This document shows positions 1 through 5,930 of a stretch of DNA of 10,707 nt, piece after piece. The DNA comes from Lachnoclostridium sp. UBA2905 (lineage in GTDB: Bacteria; Bacillota; Clostridia; Lachnospirales; Lachnospiraceae). The position numbers and the translations under genes were made by a program. The notes beneath the pieces are model-generated. The model was not told the DNA's origin and ran no database searches. It was given only the letters and a program-made list of their open reading frames with translations. Numbering within the stretch: the first letter of the stretch is position 1; every line of letters begins with the position of its first letter. The stretch lies in contig DEDL01000006.1 of assembly GCA_002349525.1 (NCBI GenBank), positions 32,324 through 43,030 on the forward strand, in the 5' to 3' direction.

Positions 1-165
1 TGCAATGCTGTTCTTGCAAAGGGCAAAAGTATGGGTGCATCTTATTCATATCTTCAGGTAGTAAAAGGCAATACTCCTGCCATTAACCTTTATGAAAGCC
101 TTGGATACCATTATGAATATATGTACTGGTTCAGAAGCAATAATAAAGGAAATAATCTCTTTTAA
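1..165 (+). CDS. GNAT-family N-acetyltransferase, C-terminal end (5' truncated by window)
   Basis: The first 54 codons in frame 1 end at TAA 163-165 and encode the closing part of a GNAT acetyltransferase. The stretch GNTPAINLYESLGY is the classic motif B (N-x-x-A-x-x-L-Y-x-x-x-G-Y/F), the last strand and helix that close the acetyl-CoA fold. The acceptor substrate cannot be told, because the N-terminal half and the pyrophosphate-binding loop lie outside the window. The next gene starts 111 bp downstream on the same strand, with a 15-bp tandem repeat between them. The end is odd: the last sense codon and stop read TTT TAA within a TTTT run (160-163). A +1 slip there would continue in an open frame through the repeat to a TGA at 278-280. 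Family call is firm; specificity is unknown. Confidence 0.85.
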   Translation, partial: CNAVLAKGKSMGASYSYLQVVKGNTPAINLYESLGYHYEYMYWFRSNNKGNNLF

Positions 166-253
166 TATTACAGATTCTAATATTATATATTTTAATATTA
201 TAAATTCTAATATTACAGATTCTGATAATATAGCTTTAAATATTACAGATTCA
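164..253 (+). repeat. Degenerate 15-bp tandem repeat, six units
   Basis: The core AATATTA recurs at 164, 194, 209 and 239, always at multiples of 15 bp. The best units read AATATTACAGATTCT. Two intermediate units (179-193 and 224-238) are more diverged. Because 15 is a multiple of 3, the array keeps one open frame (starting at 164) that encodes NITDS-like pentads (NITDS, NIIYF, NIINS, NITDS, DNIAL, NITDS). It fills most of the gap between the acetyltransferase stop and the next gene. It could be a C-terminal repeat reached by frameshift, or only an AT-rich simple repeat. Confidence 0.75.
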
Positions 254-276
254 GATCAAACCTTGAAAGGACGTAT

Positions 277-990
277 ATGATGAAACTCGCAAAAATATTC
301 AATTTTTTCTGTATGTCATTTATACTATTCTTAATATGTGGCATAAATGTTTCAGCCGAAACATTTTCTAATGAGCAATATACAGTAAATGTTCCTGAGG
401 GCTTTAGTATGGATGATAAAACTCTTTCAGATTTCACCACATTTACTTACAATAATATTACTATTGGAATCAGCACTGCCGACAATTCTCTTACCGGAGA
501 TAACATTCTTAATTACACTGAAGATGAGATTAAGGATTTTGCCAATAAAACTCTCAATTCTTTGACTACACAGGCTGGTGAGGGCTTATCAATTGCCGGA
601 CATGAAATTGTCAGCTTTTCATCCAACAACTATCCGGCTCTCCATGTTGTCTACAAAGGGAGCACTTCCCTTGATGCAGATGTTTATATGGAGCAGTATG
701 TTATAACAACATACAGCTACAGGTTTACACTTGTATTTTCTGCTGATACTGAAAATGATCTGAATGACGATAATATCAAATCATTTATGGACTCATTTAC
801 AACAACAGAAACTCCTCTTAAACAGACAGAAAATGTAAGCAACAATTTTCTTTCCATATTACTTATTGTCTGCATTATTGTTCTCATTATAATTGCCATA
901 ATAATCTTTTTGTATCTTTTCAAGACAAAAAAGGTTCACCGTAAACCTGCCTCTTTGAAAAAAAAGAAGAAAAAGAAAAAAGCCATATAA
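277..990 (+). CDS. Secreted PsbP/DcrB-like protein with C-terminal membrane anchor and Lys tail
   Basis: This 237-aa protein has a hydrophobic N-terminal signal (residues about 6-27, likely cleavage after VSA27). An extracytoplasmic domain follows (about 30-180), then one membrane segment (about 191-215, almost all I/L/V) and a basic cytoplasmic tail ending in eight consecutive lysines. The outer domain begins QYTVNVPEGF and ends FMDSFTT, a beta-rich pattern resembling PsbP/DcrB/DUF1795-type domains of surface proteins. That comparison is by eye, and the function is unknown. The topology predicts a type I membrane protein facing outward. Two adjacent ATGs (277, 280) are possible starts. The SD AAAGGA (266-271) is 5 nt from the first and 8 nt from the second, so 280 may be used. 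It may share a transcript with the acetyltransferase upstream. Transcription ends at the palindrome just past its stop codon. Confidence 0.8.
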   Translation: MMKLAKIFNFFCMSFILFLICGINVSAETFSNEQYTVNVPEGFSMDDKTLSDFTTFTYNNITIGISTADNSLTGDNILNYTEDEIKDFANKTLNSLTTQAGEGLSIAGHEIVSFSSNNYPALHVVYKGSTSLDADVYMEQYVITTYSYRFTLVFSADTENDLNDDNIKSFMDSFTTTETPLKQTENVSNNFLSILLIVCIIVLIIIAIIIFLYLFKTKKVHRKPASLKKKKKKKKAI

Positions 991-1142
991 AAGCACCAGT
1001 TATGTATTGATATTCTTAAAGAATTTTCAAAAAAGCACCAGATCAGTATTGATATTCCTAAAGAAATTTTCAAAAAAAACACCAGTTATGTATTGATATT
1101 CCTAAAATTATAGGGAATTTACAATTACATGACTGGTGCTTT
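990..1142. terminator. Bidirectional terminator-like palindrome with three tandem 5' arms (about 42-bp repeat)
   Basis: Three direct copies start with GCACCAG-like cores at 993, 1035 and 1079 (spacing 42 and 44 bp), each running into TATTGATATTC. One opposing arm, TACATGACTGGTGCTTT (1126-1142), is complementary to copy 1 (990-1006) over 17 nt with one G-U pair, and to copy 3 with one extra mismatch. Read on the minus strand, the hairpin between 1142 and 1079 is followed by eight T's. The second copy is followed by six. This fits an intrinsic terminator for the minus-strand PPIase gene, and probably also for the plus-strand gene, although its plus-strand U-tract is weak (CTTTAAGTTT). The remaining gap, 1143-1222, shows nothing clear. 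Confidence 0.65.
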
Positions 1143-1222
1143 AAGTTTAAGTTATATCAGGTGCTCTTGAATATTACCTTCATTGCCCCTGAATATTCCT
1201 TATTATATTTGAAGAATCTGTT

Positions 1223-1939
1223 TTACTCAACAACTTTAATTGAATTAATTACAGGCTGTGCATCCTTCTCAATTGTTCCGTTGTCATCTGTTGGTTTGGC
1301 AGCATCACAAATTGCATCTACAACTTCCATACCCTCTGTAACTTTTCCAAATCCGGCATATGAACCATCAAGGAATTCGCTGTCTTCATGAACAATAAAG
1401 AACTGTGATGAAGCACTGTCCATATCTTGACTTCTTGCCATTGATATAACGCCTCTCTTATGAGAAATGTTATTCTCAACACCATTCTTCTTAAACTCAC
1501 CCTTAATAGTCTTATCTGAACCTCCTGTTCCGTTACCACTTGGGTCTCCACCCTGAATCATAAAACCTTTCATAATTCTGTGGAATGTAAGTCCATCATA
1601 GAAGCCTGACTTTGCAAGATTTACAAAGTTTGTTACAGTAATAGGAGCTGCATCTGCATCAAGTGTAAGCTTGATTATGCCATAATCCTTAACATCAATC
1701 TCTACATTATACTGACCGCTTAAAAGGTCTCCATCTGTAGCAGCTGCACTATCTGAACCTTCTGATCTATCCTCTCCGTCCTCTGCACTGGCTGCATCAT
1801 CCTTTTTGTCATCTGTAGTTGCTTCTGTGTTGCCTGCATTATCTGTGCTATTGGAATCATCTTTTTTAGAACCGCATCCTGCAAAACATAAAACTAATGC
1901 AAGTGTTAAGGCAACAATTGTTACTAACTTCTTTTTCAT
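1223..1939 (-). CDS. Cyclophilin-type peptidyl-prolyl cis-trans isomerase, lipoprotein
   Basis: This 238-aa protein catalyses cis-trans isomerisation of X-Pro bonds, presumably assisting folding of exported proteins on the outer face of the membrane. It starts with a Lys-rich lipoprotein signal and lipobox FAGC (Cys22), followed by a D/E/S/A-rich linker to about residue 72. The cyclophilin domain runs from about 85 to 238. Visible motifs are TFHRIMKGFMIQGGDP (catalytic Arg121), MARS...SASSQFFI (Gln179, Phe180) and EFLDGSYAGFGKV. In cyclophilin A the last motif carries the cyclosporin-contacting Trp; here it is Phe189, as in many bacterial members, so low drug sensitivity is expected. The SD AAAGGAT (minus strand, 1949-1955) is 9 nt before the ATG. 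A good sigma-A promoter lies about 50 bp upstream, and a terminator-like palindrome lies about 80 bp past the stop. Family call is firm. Confidence 0.93.
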   Translation of the reverse strand: MKKKLVTIVALTLALVLCFAGCGSKKDDSNSTDNAGNTEATTDDKKDDAASAEDGEDRSEGSDSAAATDGDLLSGQYNVEIDVKDYGIIKLTLDADAAPITVTNFVNLAKSGFYDGLTFHRIMKGFMIQGGDPSGNGTGGSDKTIKGEFKKNGVENNISHKRGVISMARSQDMDSASSQFFIVHEDSEFLDGSYAGFGKVTEGMEVVDAICDAAKPTDDNGTIEKDAQPVINSIKVVE

Positions 1940-1987
1940 TTCACTAAAATCCTTTCATCATAATTATTTCAAGCAAACGCTCCACTT

Positions 1988-2016
1988 ATTATATAATATT
2001 TTCCCATATTGTGCAA
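1988..2016 (-). promoter_or_regulatory. Sigma-A promoter of the PPIase gene
   Basis: On the minus strand, TTGCAC (2011-2016) and TATAAT (1988-1993) are separated by exactly 17 bp and point into the PPIase gene. The -10 is a perfect consensus. The -35 box lies inside the first copy of a 32-bp direct repeat. Confidence 0.65.
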
Positions 2017-2062
2017 TTGTATGAAAAAACATTTCCCATATTATGCAATTGTACGAAAAACA
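2000..2062. repeat. 32-bp direct repeat, two copies, overlapping the PPIase -35 region
   Basis: TTTCCCATATT recurs at 2000 and 2032, followed in both copies by (G/A)TGCAATTGTA(T/C)G and an A-run. The copies differ at two positions and by one A in the run. Each contains the near-palindromic core TGCAATTGTA (2012-2021 and 2044-2053). The 32-bp spacing is about three helical turns, so two bound proteins would face the same side. This could be a duplicated operator or a simple tandem duplication. Confidence 0.8.
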
Positions 2063-2107
2063 TTTCATGTATGTAAGATAGTAAAATACATAATATTAAT
2101 TTATAGC

Positions 2108-2136
2108 TTGAATTTATCTGTCATTTCTGATAATGT
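2108..2136 (+). promoter_or_regulatory. Candidate promoter of the DUF1292 gene
   Basis: TTGAAT (2108-2113), a 17-bp spacer and TAATGT (2131-2136) form a sigma-A-like promoter. TG lies one base before the -10 (extended -10). It sits about 50 bp upstream of the DUF1292 start codon. The -10 is imperfect, so this is a moderate call. Confidence 0.45.
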
Positions 2137-2187
2137 TTTATATACAATGTAATAAATACAAATAAAGGTTAAACGGAGGATTTTAGA

Positions 2188-2502
2188 ATGTCAGATTTCG
2201 GATATGGTGACGATATTGATCTTACAGTCACACTTGAGCTTGATGACGATACAAGCGTTGAATGTGATGTAATTCTTGTCTTTGAGATTGAAGAGGATGA
2301 GCAGGAATACGTAGCTCTTTACCCATCAAGCGGAGAGCCTGATGAGATTTACCTTATGCGCTGCAACTATTTTGACGAGTCAACTCTCGAGATGGAAATC
2401 GAATCAATCGATGATGATGATGAGTTTGAACTTGTGTCAGAAGCATTTGATGCCATTATGGAACAGGAAGACTGGAATGACACAATGGCTGAGGATGACT
2501 AA
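2188..2502 (+). CDS. DUF1292 (YrzB-like) acidic protein
   Basis: This small, strongly acidic 104-aa protein has the pattern of the DUF1292 family common in Firmicutes. It opens with a strand pattern around DIDLTVTLELDDDTSVECDVILVFEIE, then EYVALYPSS, then EIYLMRCNY, and ends with a helix (ELVSEAFDAIMEQEDWND). The family has no established biochemical role. In other Firmicutes a member is often found near ruvX/yrrK-type genes, which are absent here. There is no signal peptide or membrane segment, so it should be cytosolic. The SD CGGAGGA (2174-2180) is 7 nt before the ATG, and a candidate promoter lies upstream. The stop codon (2500-2502) overlaps the stop of the convergent helicase gene (2499-2501). 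No terminator hairpin fits between them, so its transcript probably runs antisense into the helicase gene. Confidence 0.85.
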   Translation: MSDFGYGDDIDLTVTLELDDDTSVECDVILVFEIEEDEQEYVALYPSSGEPDEIYLMRCNYFDESTLEMEIESIDDDDEFELVSEAFDAIMEQEDWNDTMAEDD

Positions 2503-4316
2503 TCCACAGCCTGCTTTGTAATCTCATCTAAAAACATAGACGGTTGCAATACTTTGCTGTATCTGTTTTTTACATAAAGCAGATGCAGCTTTGTTTTTGC
2601 TCTTGTCATTCCTACATAAAACATTCTTCGTTCCTCTTCAATTTCATCCGGCTTAACAGACATCTTGTGTGGAATGATTTCTTCATTTACATCCATTATA
2701 ATTACTTTTTCAAATTCAAGTCCCTTTGAACCATGAAGGGTCATAAGAGTTACGGCTTCAGAATCATTTTCTCTATTCTTGCTCCATTCAGCATATTCAC
2801 CAATACCATCTATAAAATCTTCGTAGCTTGAAAATTCACCTGCCTGGTAATATATCTGCTCAAGAATATCTCTTAAGCCACCCTCATCAATATCACGTTC
2901 TTCTGCATATTCACGCAGAAAATCTCCATATCCAACAACTCTGTCAATATAACGTATTCCTCTTTGCGGTGACATTCCCCTGATTGCCTTGATATCTGAC
3001 TCAAGCTGATATATGCGCTCGCACATCCAGGCTTTGTCCTCATAAAGAGCAAGAAGTCTGTCAAAGCTTACCGTTTTCTCATCCAGTGCATCTCTTGAAA
3101 TGTAGCGTTTTGGCCGATTTATTATCCTTGTAAAATACTCCCTGTCACGTTTTCCAAGTGCAATAAATATATAGGCCATAATATCCTTTGCAATCCAGTG
3201 TTCATATATATCAGGTATTCCATCCTTAAGACGCACTGGAATATTATATTCCAGCAGCTTCTGCACAAGGGGCTGTGGCTGCATATTAGTGCGATACAGT
3301 ATGGCAATATCCTGATAATTGAAGCCATTTTTAATGTACATATCAATGAGATTAAGAATATAGTTGTTTTCCTCTCTTATATCCTTAAATTCCTTTATCT
3401 CCACCTCTTCACCAGAGGGTCTGCTTGCCTTTAGTTCTTTGGGAAATCTCTTGGTATTATTGACAATTACTTTTGATGCCGCCTTTAATATATTGCCACT
3501 GCACCTGTAATTCACGTCCAATACTACCTTCTTTGCCTCTGGATAATCATTTTCAAAGCCTAACATAAGCTCCGGCTTCGAGCCCCTGAAGCTATATATT
3601 GCCTGATCATCATCACCAACAACAAACAAATTGTTAAGGGGTGCCGCAAGCATACGAACAATATTATACTGTAGCATATTTATATCCTGAAATTCATCCA
3701 CAAGAATATATTTAAATCTTCGCTGCCAGGCCGCAAGAATGTCTGGCCTTGCCTTAAATAACTGATAGGTATATATCATCATATCATCAAAATCGATTTT
3801 TCTTCCATTTTTAAGCCATTTATCATAAAGCATATATATGTCCCTAAATGATTCCGCAGGACATGACAGGGAATAATAATCATTGATATTATACATTTCA
3901 GATTTTACCTTACTTATCTCGCTTAAAACATCTGAAATCTGCTCTTTCTCATCATTTGACTCTATACCGTTTTTTCTTATATATGATTGTATAAATCTTC
4001 TCTGTTCTTCTTCTGAAATGATGTTTGATGACGTAAACTTATACGCATTTTTAAGGATTAAAAAGAATATACTATGAAATGTTCCAAACAATACTCCCTG
4101 TCTGGAATCTCCTGTAAGATACCTCTGCCGCATTTCTAATGCTGCCGCTCTGGTAAATGTAACGACCATAATATTTTCAGGTCTGACACCTGTTTCTGTC
4201 AGGTGCTTTATACGCTCCGTTATAACTCTTGTTTTGCCGGAGCCAGGCCCTGCCAGCACCAGCATAGGGCCGGTGCCATGGCATACTGCCTTATATTGAG
4301 CTTCATTCAGCTGCAT
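2499..4316 (-). CDS. UvrD/PcrA-like superfamily 1 DNA helicase
   Basis: This is a 605-aa ATP-dependent 3'-5' DNA helicase of the UvrD/Rep/PcrA type, acting in the cytosol in repair or replication restart. All the main motifs are present: Walker A AGPGSGKT (residues about 22-29), Ia VVTFTRAAA, Ic GTFHS, motif II DEFQD (207-211), motif III GDDDQAIYSFRG, motif IV NYRC, motif V TLHGSKGLEFE (about 526-536) and motif VI YVGMTRAK. At 605 aa it is shorter than typical PcrA/UvrD (about 720-740) and lacks a long C-terminal extension, so pcrA is not assigned. The start is placed at MQLNEAQ (4316) because GGAGG (minus strand, 4323-4327) is 6 nt upstream. Frame-open ATGs at 4340 and 4322 lack an SD. It overlaps the end of gltX by 14 bp, implying a shared mRNA and coupled translation. 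Its stop overlaps that of the DUF1292 gene. Confidence 0.9.
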   Translation of the reverse strand: MQLNEAQYKAVCHGTGPMLVLAGPGSGKTRVITERIKHLTETGVRPENIMVVTFTRAAALEMRQRYLTGDSRQGVLFGTFHSIFFLILKNAYKFTSSNIISEEEQRRFIQSYIRKNGIESNDEKEQISDVLSEISKVKSEMYNINDYYSLSCPAESFRDIYMLYDKWLKNGRKIDFDDMMIYTYQLFKARPDILAAWQRRFKYILVDEFQDINMLQYNIVRMLAAPLNNLFVVGDDDQAIYSFRGSKPELMLGFENDYPEAKKVVLDVNYRCSGNILKAASKVIVNNTKRFPKELKASRPSGEEVEIKEFKDIREENNYILNLIDMYIKNGFNYQDIAILYRTNMQPQPLVQKLLEYNIPVRLKDGIPDIYEHWIAKDIMAYIFIALGKRDREYFTRIINRPKRYISRDALDEKTVSFDRLLALYEDKAWMCERIYQLESDIKAIRGMSPQRGIRYIDRVVGYGDFLREYAEERDIDEGGLRDILEQIYYQAGEFSSYEDFIDGIGEYAEWSKNRENDSEAVTLMTLHGSKGLEFEKVIIMDVNEEIIPHKMSVKPDEIEEERRMFYVGMTRAKTKLHLLYVKNRYSKVLQPSMFLDEITKQAVD

Positions 4317-5778
4317 TAACATCCTCCAAAAGTTTCTCAATACCAGCTTTTATTCTGCTAATTGACTCTTCCTTACCAAGCACTTCCATAATCTCATAGG
4401 CACCTGCAGGTGTCATCTGTTTTCCTGAAACTGCTGTACGAAGTGGCCATAAAGCCTGTCCATTTTTAATACCCTTTGATGCAACATAATCCATTGCAAC
4501 TTTTTCTATTGCCTCAATACTGTAATCATCAAGAGCCTCATACAATGGAAGCATCTCCTGTAATGCTGCCAGTGAGTTTTCTGAATTGGTTTTCATTTTC
4601 TTATGTGTATACATTGAAACCTCATATTCAGGAAGTTCCTCAAAGAAGTCAATCTTCTCAGCAATATCCTTAAATGTTTCGATTCTTGTTTTACACATAA
4701 GCGCTATTGTATTAAGATCAAGATCCTTTGTTATAACCTTCTTAACCTCAGGAACAGCCATCTGAAGATATTTGTCATCATCCATTGCCTTAATGTATTC
4801 ACTGTTCATCCAGCTAAGCTTTTTGATATCAAATACGGCTGGAGATTTGCTTATTCTTGTGTAATCAAACACATTTATAAGCTCTTCAAGACTAAATATC
4901 TCTCTGTCATCAACAGGACTCCATCCAAGAAGTGCAACATAGTTAACGATTGCTTCAGGAAGGTAACCAAGGTCGATAAGGTCTTCAAATGAAGCATCTC
5001 CCCTTCTCTTAGAAAGCTTCTTGTGATTCTCGTCTGTGATAGTAGGGCAGTGAATATATACTGGAATATCCCATCCAAATGCTTCGTATAATCTGTTATA
5101 CTTTGGTGCTGATGAAAGATACTCGTTACCACGTACAACGTGTGTTATCTTCATAAGATGATCGTCTATAACATTGGCAAAATTATATGTTGGATATCCA
5201 TCAGCCTTTATAAGAACCATATCATCCAATTCACAGTTATCAACAGTAATGTCTCCATATATTACATCTGAAAATGTTGTTGTTCCTGTAACAGGATTAT
5301 TCTGTCTGATAACATAAGGTTCTCCAGCAGCAAGCTTTGCCTCAATTTCTTCCTTAGAAAGGCTTAAGCAATGCTTGTCATATTTTGCAGTTTCTTTTCC
5401 ATTTTCATTGACTGAATCAGCACGAAGCTTATCAAGTCTTTCCTTAGTACAGAAACAGTAATATGCCTCTCCTTTTTCTACAAGTTTCCTGGCATATTCA
5501 AGATATAAACCTGATTTTACACGTTCACTCTGAACATAAGGACCATATCCTCCATCCTTTCCAGGACCTTCATCATATACAAGGCCTGCCATGCTCATAG
5601 TGTTGTTGATAATATCAATTGCTCCTTCAACATATCTTTCTGTATCAGTATCTTCAATACGGAAAATGAAATCTCCTCCATCATGCTTTGCAATAAGATA
5701 CTCATATAATGCTGTTCTTAAATTTCCAACATGCATCTTTCCTGTTGGACTTGGTGCATATCTTGTTCTGATTTTCAT
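4303..5778 (-). CDS. gltX: Glutamyl-tRNA synthetase
   Basis: This 491-aa class I aminoacyl-tRNA synthetase charges tRNA-Glu with glutamate in the cytosol. It opens with RYAPSPTGKMHVGNLRTALY, where HVGN (16-19) is the HIGH signature, followed by FRIEDTD (39-45). The KMSKS loop is KLSKRRG (254-260). CFC (108-110) and a nearby HC (136-137) could form a GluRS-type zinc site. The length and the helical C-terminal anticodon-binding half are normal. Whether it also charges tRNA-Gln, as many Firmicutes GluRS do, cannot be read directly. The SD AGGAGG (minus strand, 5787-5792) is 8 nt from the ATG. No T-box leader and no convincing promoter is visible in the 131-bp gap upstream, which is largely a 16-bp repeat array. 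Transcription may therefore come through from the xylanase gene. The helicase follows with a 14-bp overlap. Confidence 0.97.
   Translation of the reverse strand: MKIRTRYAPSPTGKMHVGNLRTALYEYLIAKHDGGDFIFRIEDTDTERYVEGAIDIINNTMSMAGLVYDEGPGKDGGYGPYVQSERVKSGLYLEYARKLVEKGEAYYCFCTKERLDKLRADSVNENGKETAKYDKHCLSLSKEEIEAKLAAGEPYVIRQNNPVTGTTTFSDVIYGDITVDNCELDDMVLIKADGYPTYNFANVIDDHLMKITHVVRGNEYLSSAPKYNRLYEAFGWDIPVYIHCPTITDENHKKLSKRRGDASFEDLIDLGYLPEAIVNYVALLGWSPVDDREIFSLEELINVFDYTRISKSPAVFDIKKLSWMNSEYIKAMDDDKYLQMAVPEVKKVITKDLDLNTIALMCKTRIETFKDIAEKIDFFEELPEYEVSMYTHKKMKTNSENSLAALQEMLPLYEALDDYSIEAIEKVAMDYVASKGIKNGQALWPLRTAVSGKQMTPAGAYEIMEVLGKEESISRIKAGIEKLLEDVNAAE
4323..4327 (-). promoter_or_regulatory. Ribosome binding site of the helicase gene, inside gltX
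   Basis: GGAGG on the minus strand lies within the last codons of gltX, 6 nt before ATG 4316. It fixes the helicase start at MQLNEAQ and implies that ribosomes finishing gltX hand over to the helicase reading frame. Confidence 0.75.
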
Positions 5779-5818
5779 TAATGGTGCCTCCTAAAACTAA
5801 TATATACCGTTTTTATTA

Positions 5819-5930
5819 TTGCAGTTTTATTACTGCATAGCTTTACTACTATGCAGTCTTATTGCTGCTCAGCCGTATTACTATGCAGCCGTATTACTGC
5901 TCAGCTTTACTACTGTGCAGCTTTCGCAGC
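5819..5930. repeat. 16-bp tandem repeat array, about seven units, between xylanase and gltX
   Basis: Consecutive 16-bp units begin at 5819, 5835, 5851, 5867, 5883, 5899 and 5915. Typical units are GCTCAGCCGTATTACT and ATGCAGCCGTATTACT. Units headed ATGCAG/GTGCAG (5851, 5883, 5915) alternate with units headed GCTCAG (5867, 5899), giving a 32-bp higher-order period. The array runs into the last codons of the xylanase gene (stop 5910-5912). It contains a perfect 9-bp stem, ACTGCATAG (5832-5840) with CTATGCAGT (5849-5857), and a smaller one, TGCAGT with ACTGCA (5820-5837). No U-tract follows on the minus strand, so it is not a standard terminator. Sixteen is not a multiple of three, so the array itself is non-coding. 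Confidence 0.85.

Noticed and set aside
717..923. Minus-strand open frame of 68 aa
   Set aside because: It is the antisense of the membrane-helix coding part of the 277-990 gene and lacks its own signals.
5779..5909. T-box riboswitch before gltX
   Set aside because: The gap holds only the 16-bp repeats; no T-box consensus (TGGNACCGCG-like) or terminator/antiterminator pair with a U-run was seen.
5819..5930. CRISPR-like array
   Set aside because: The units are contiguous with no unique spacers and are only 16 bp; there are no cas genes nearby.
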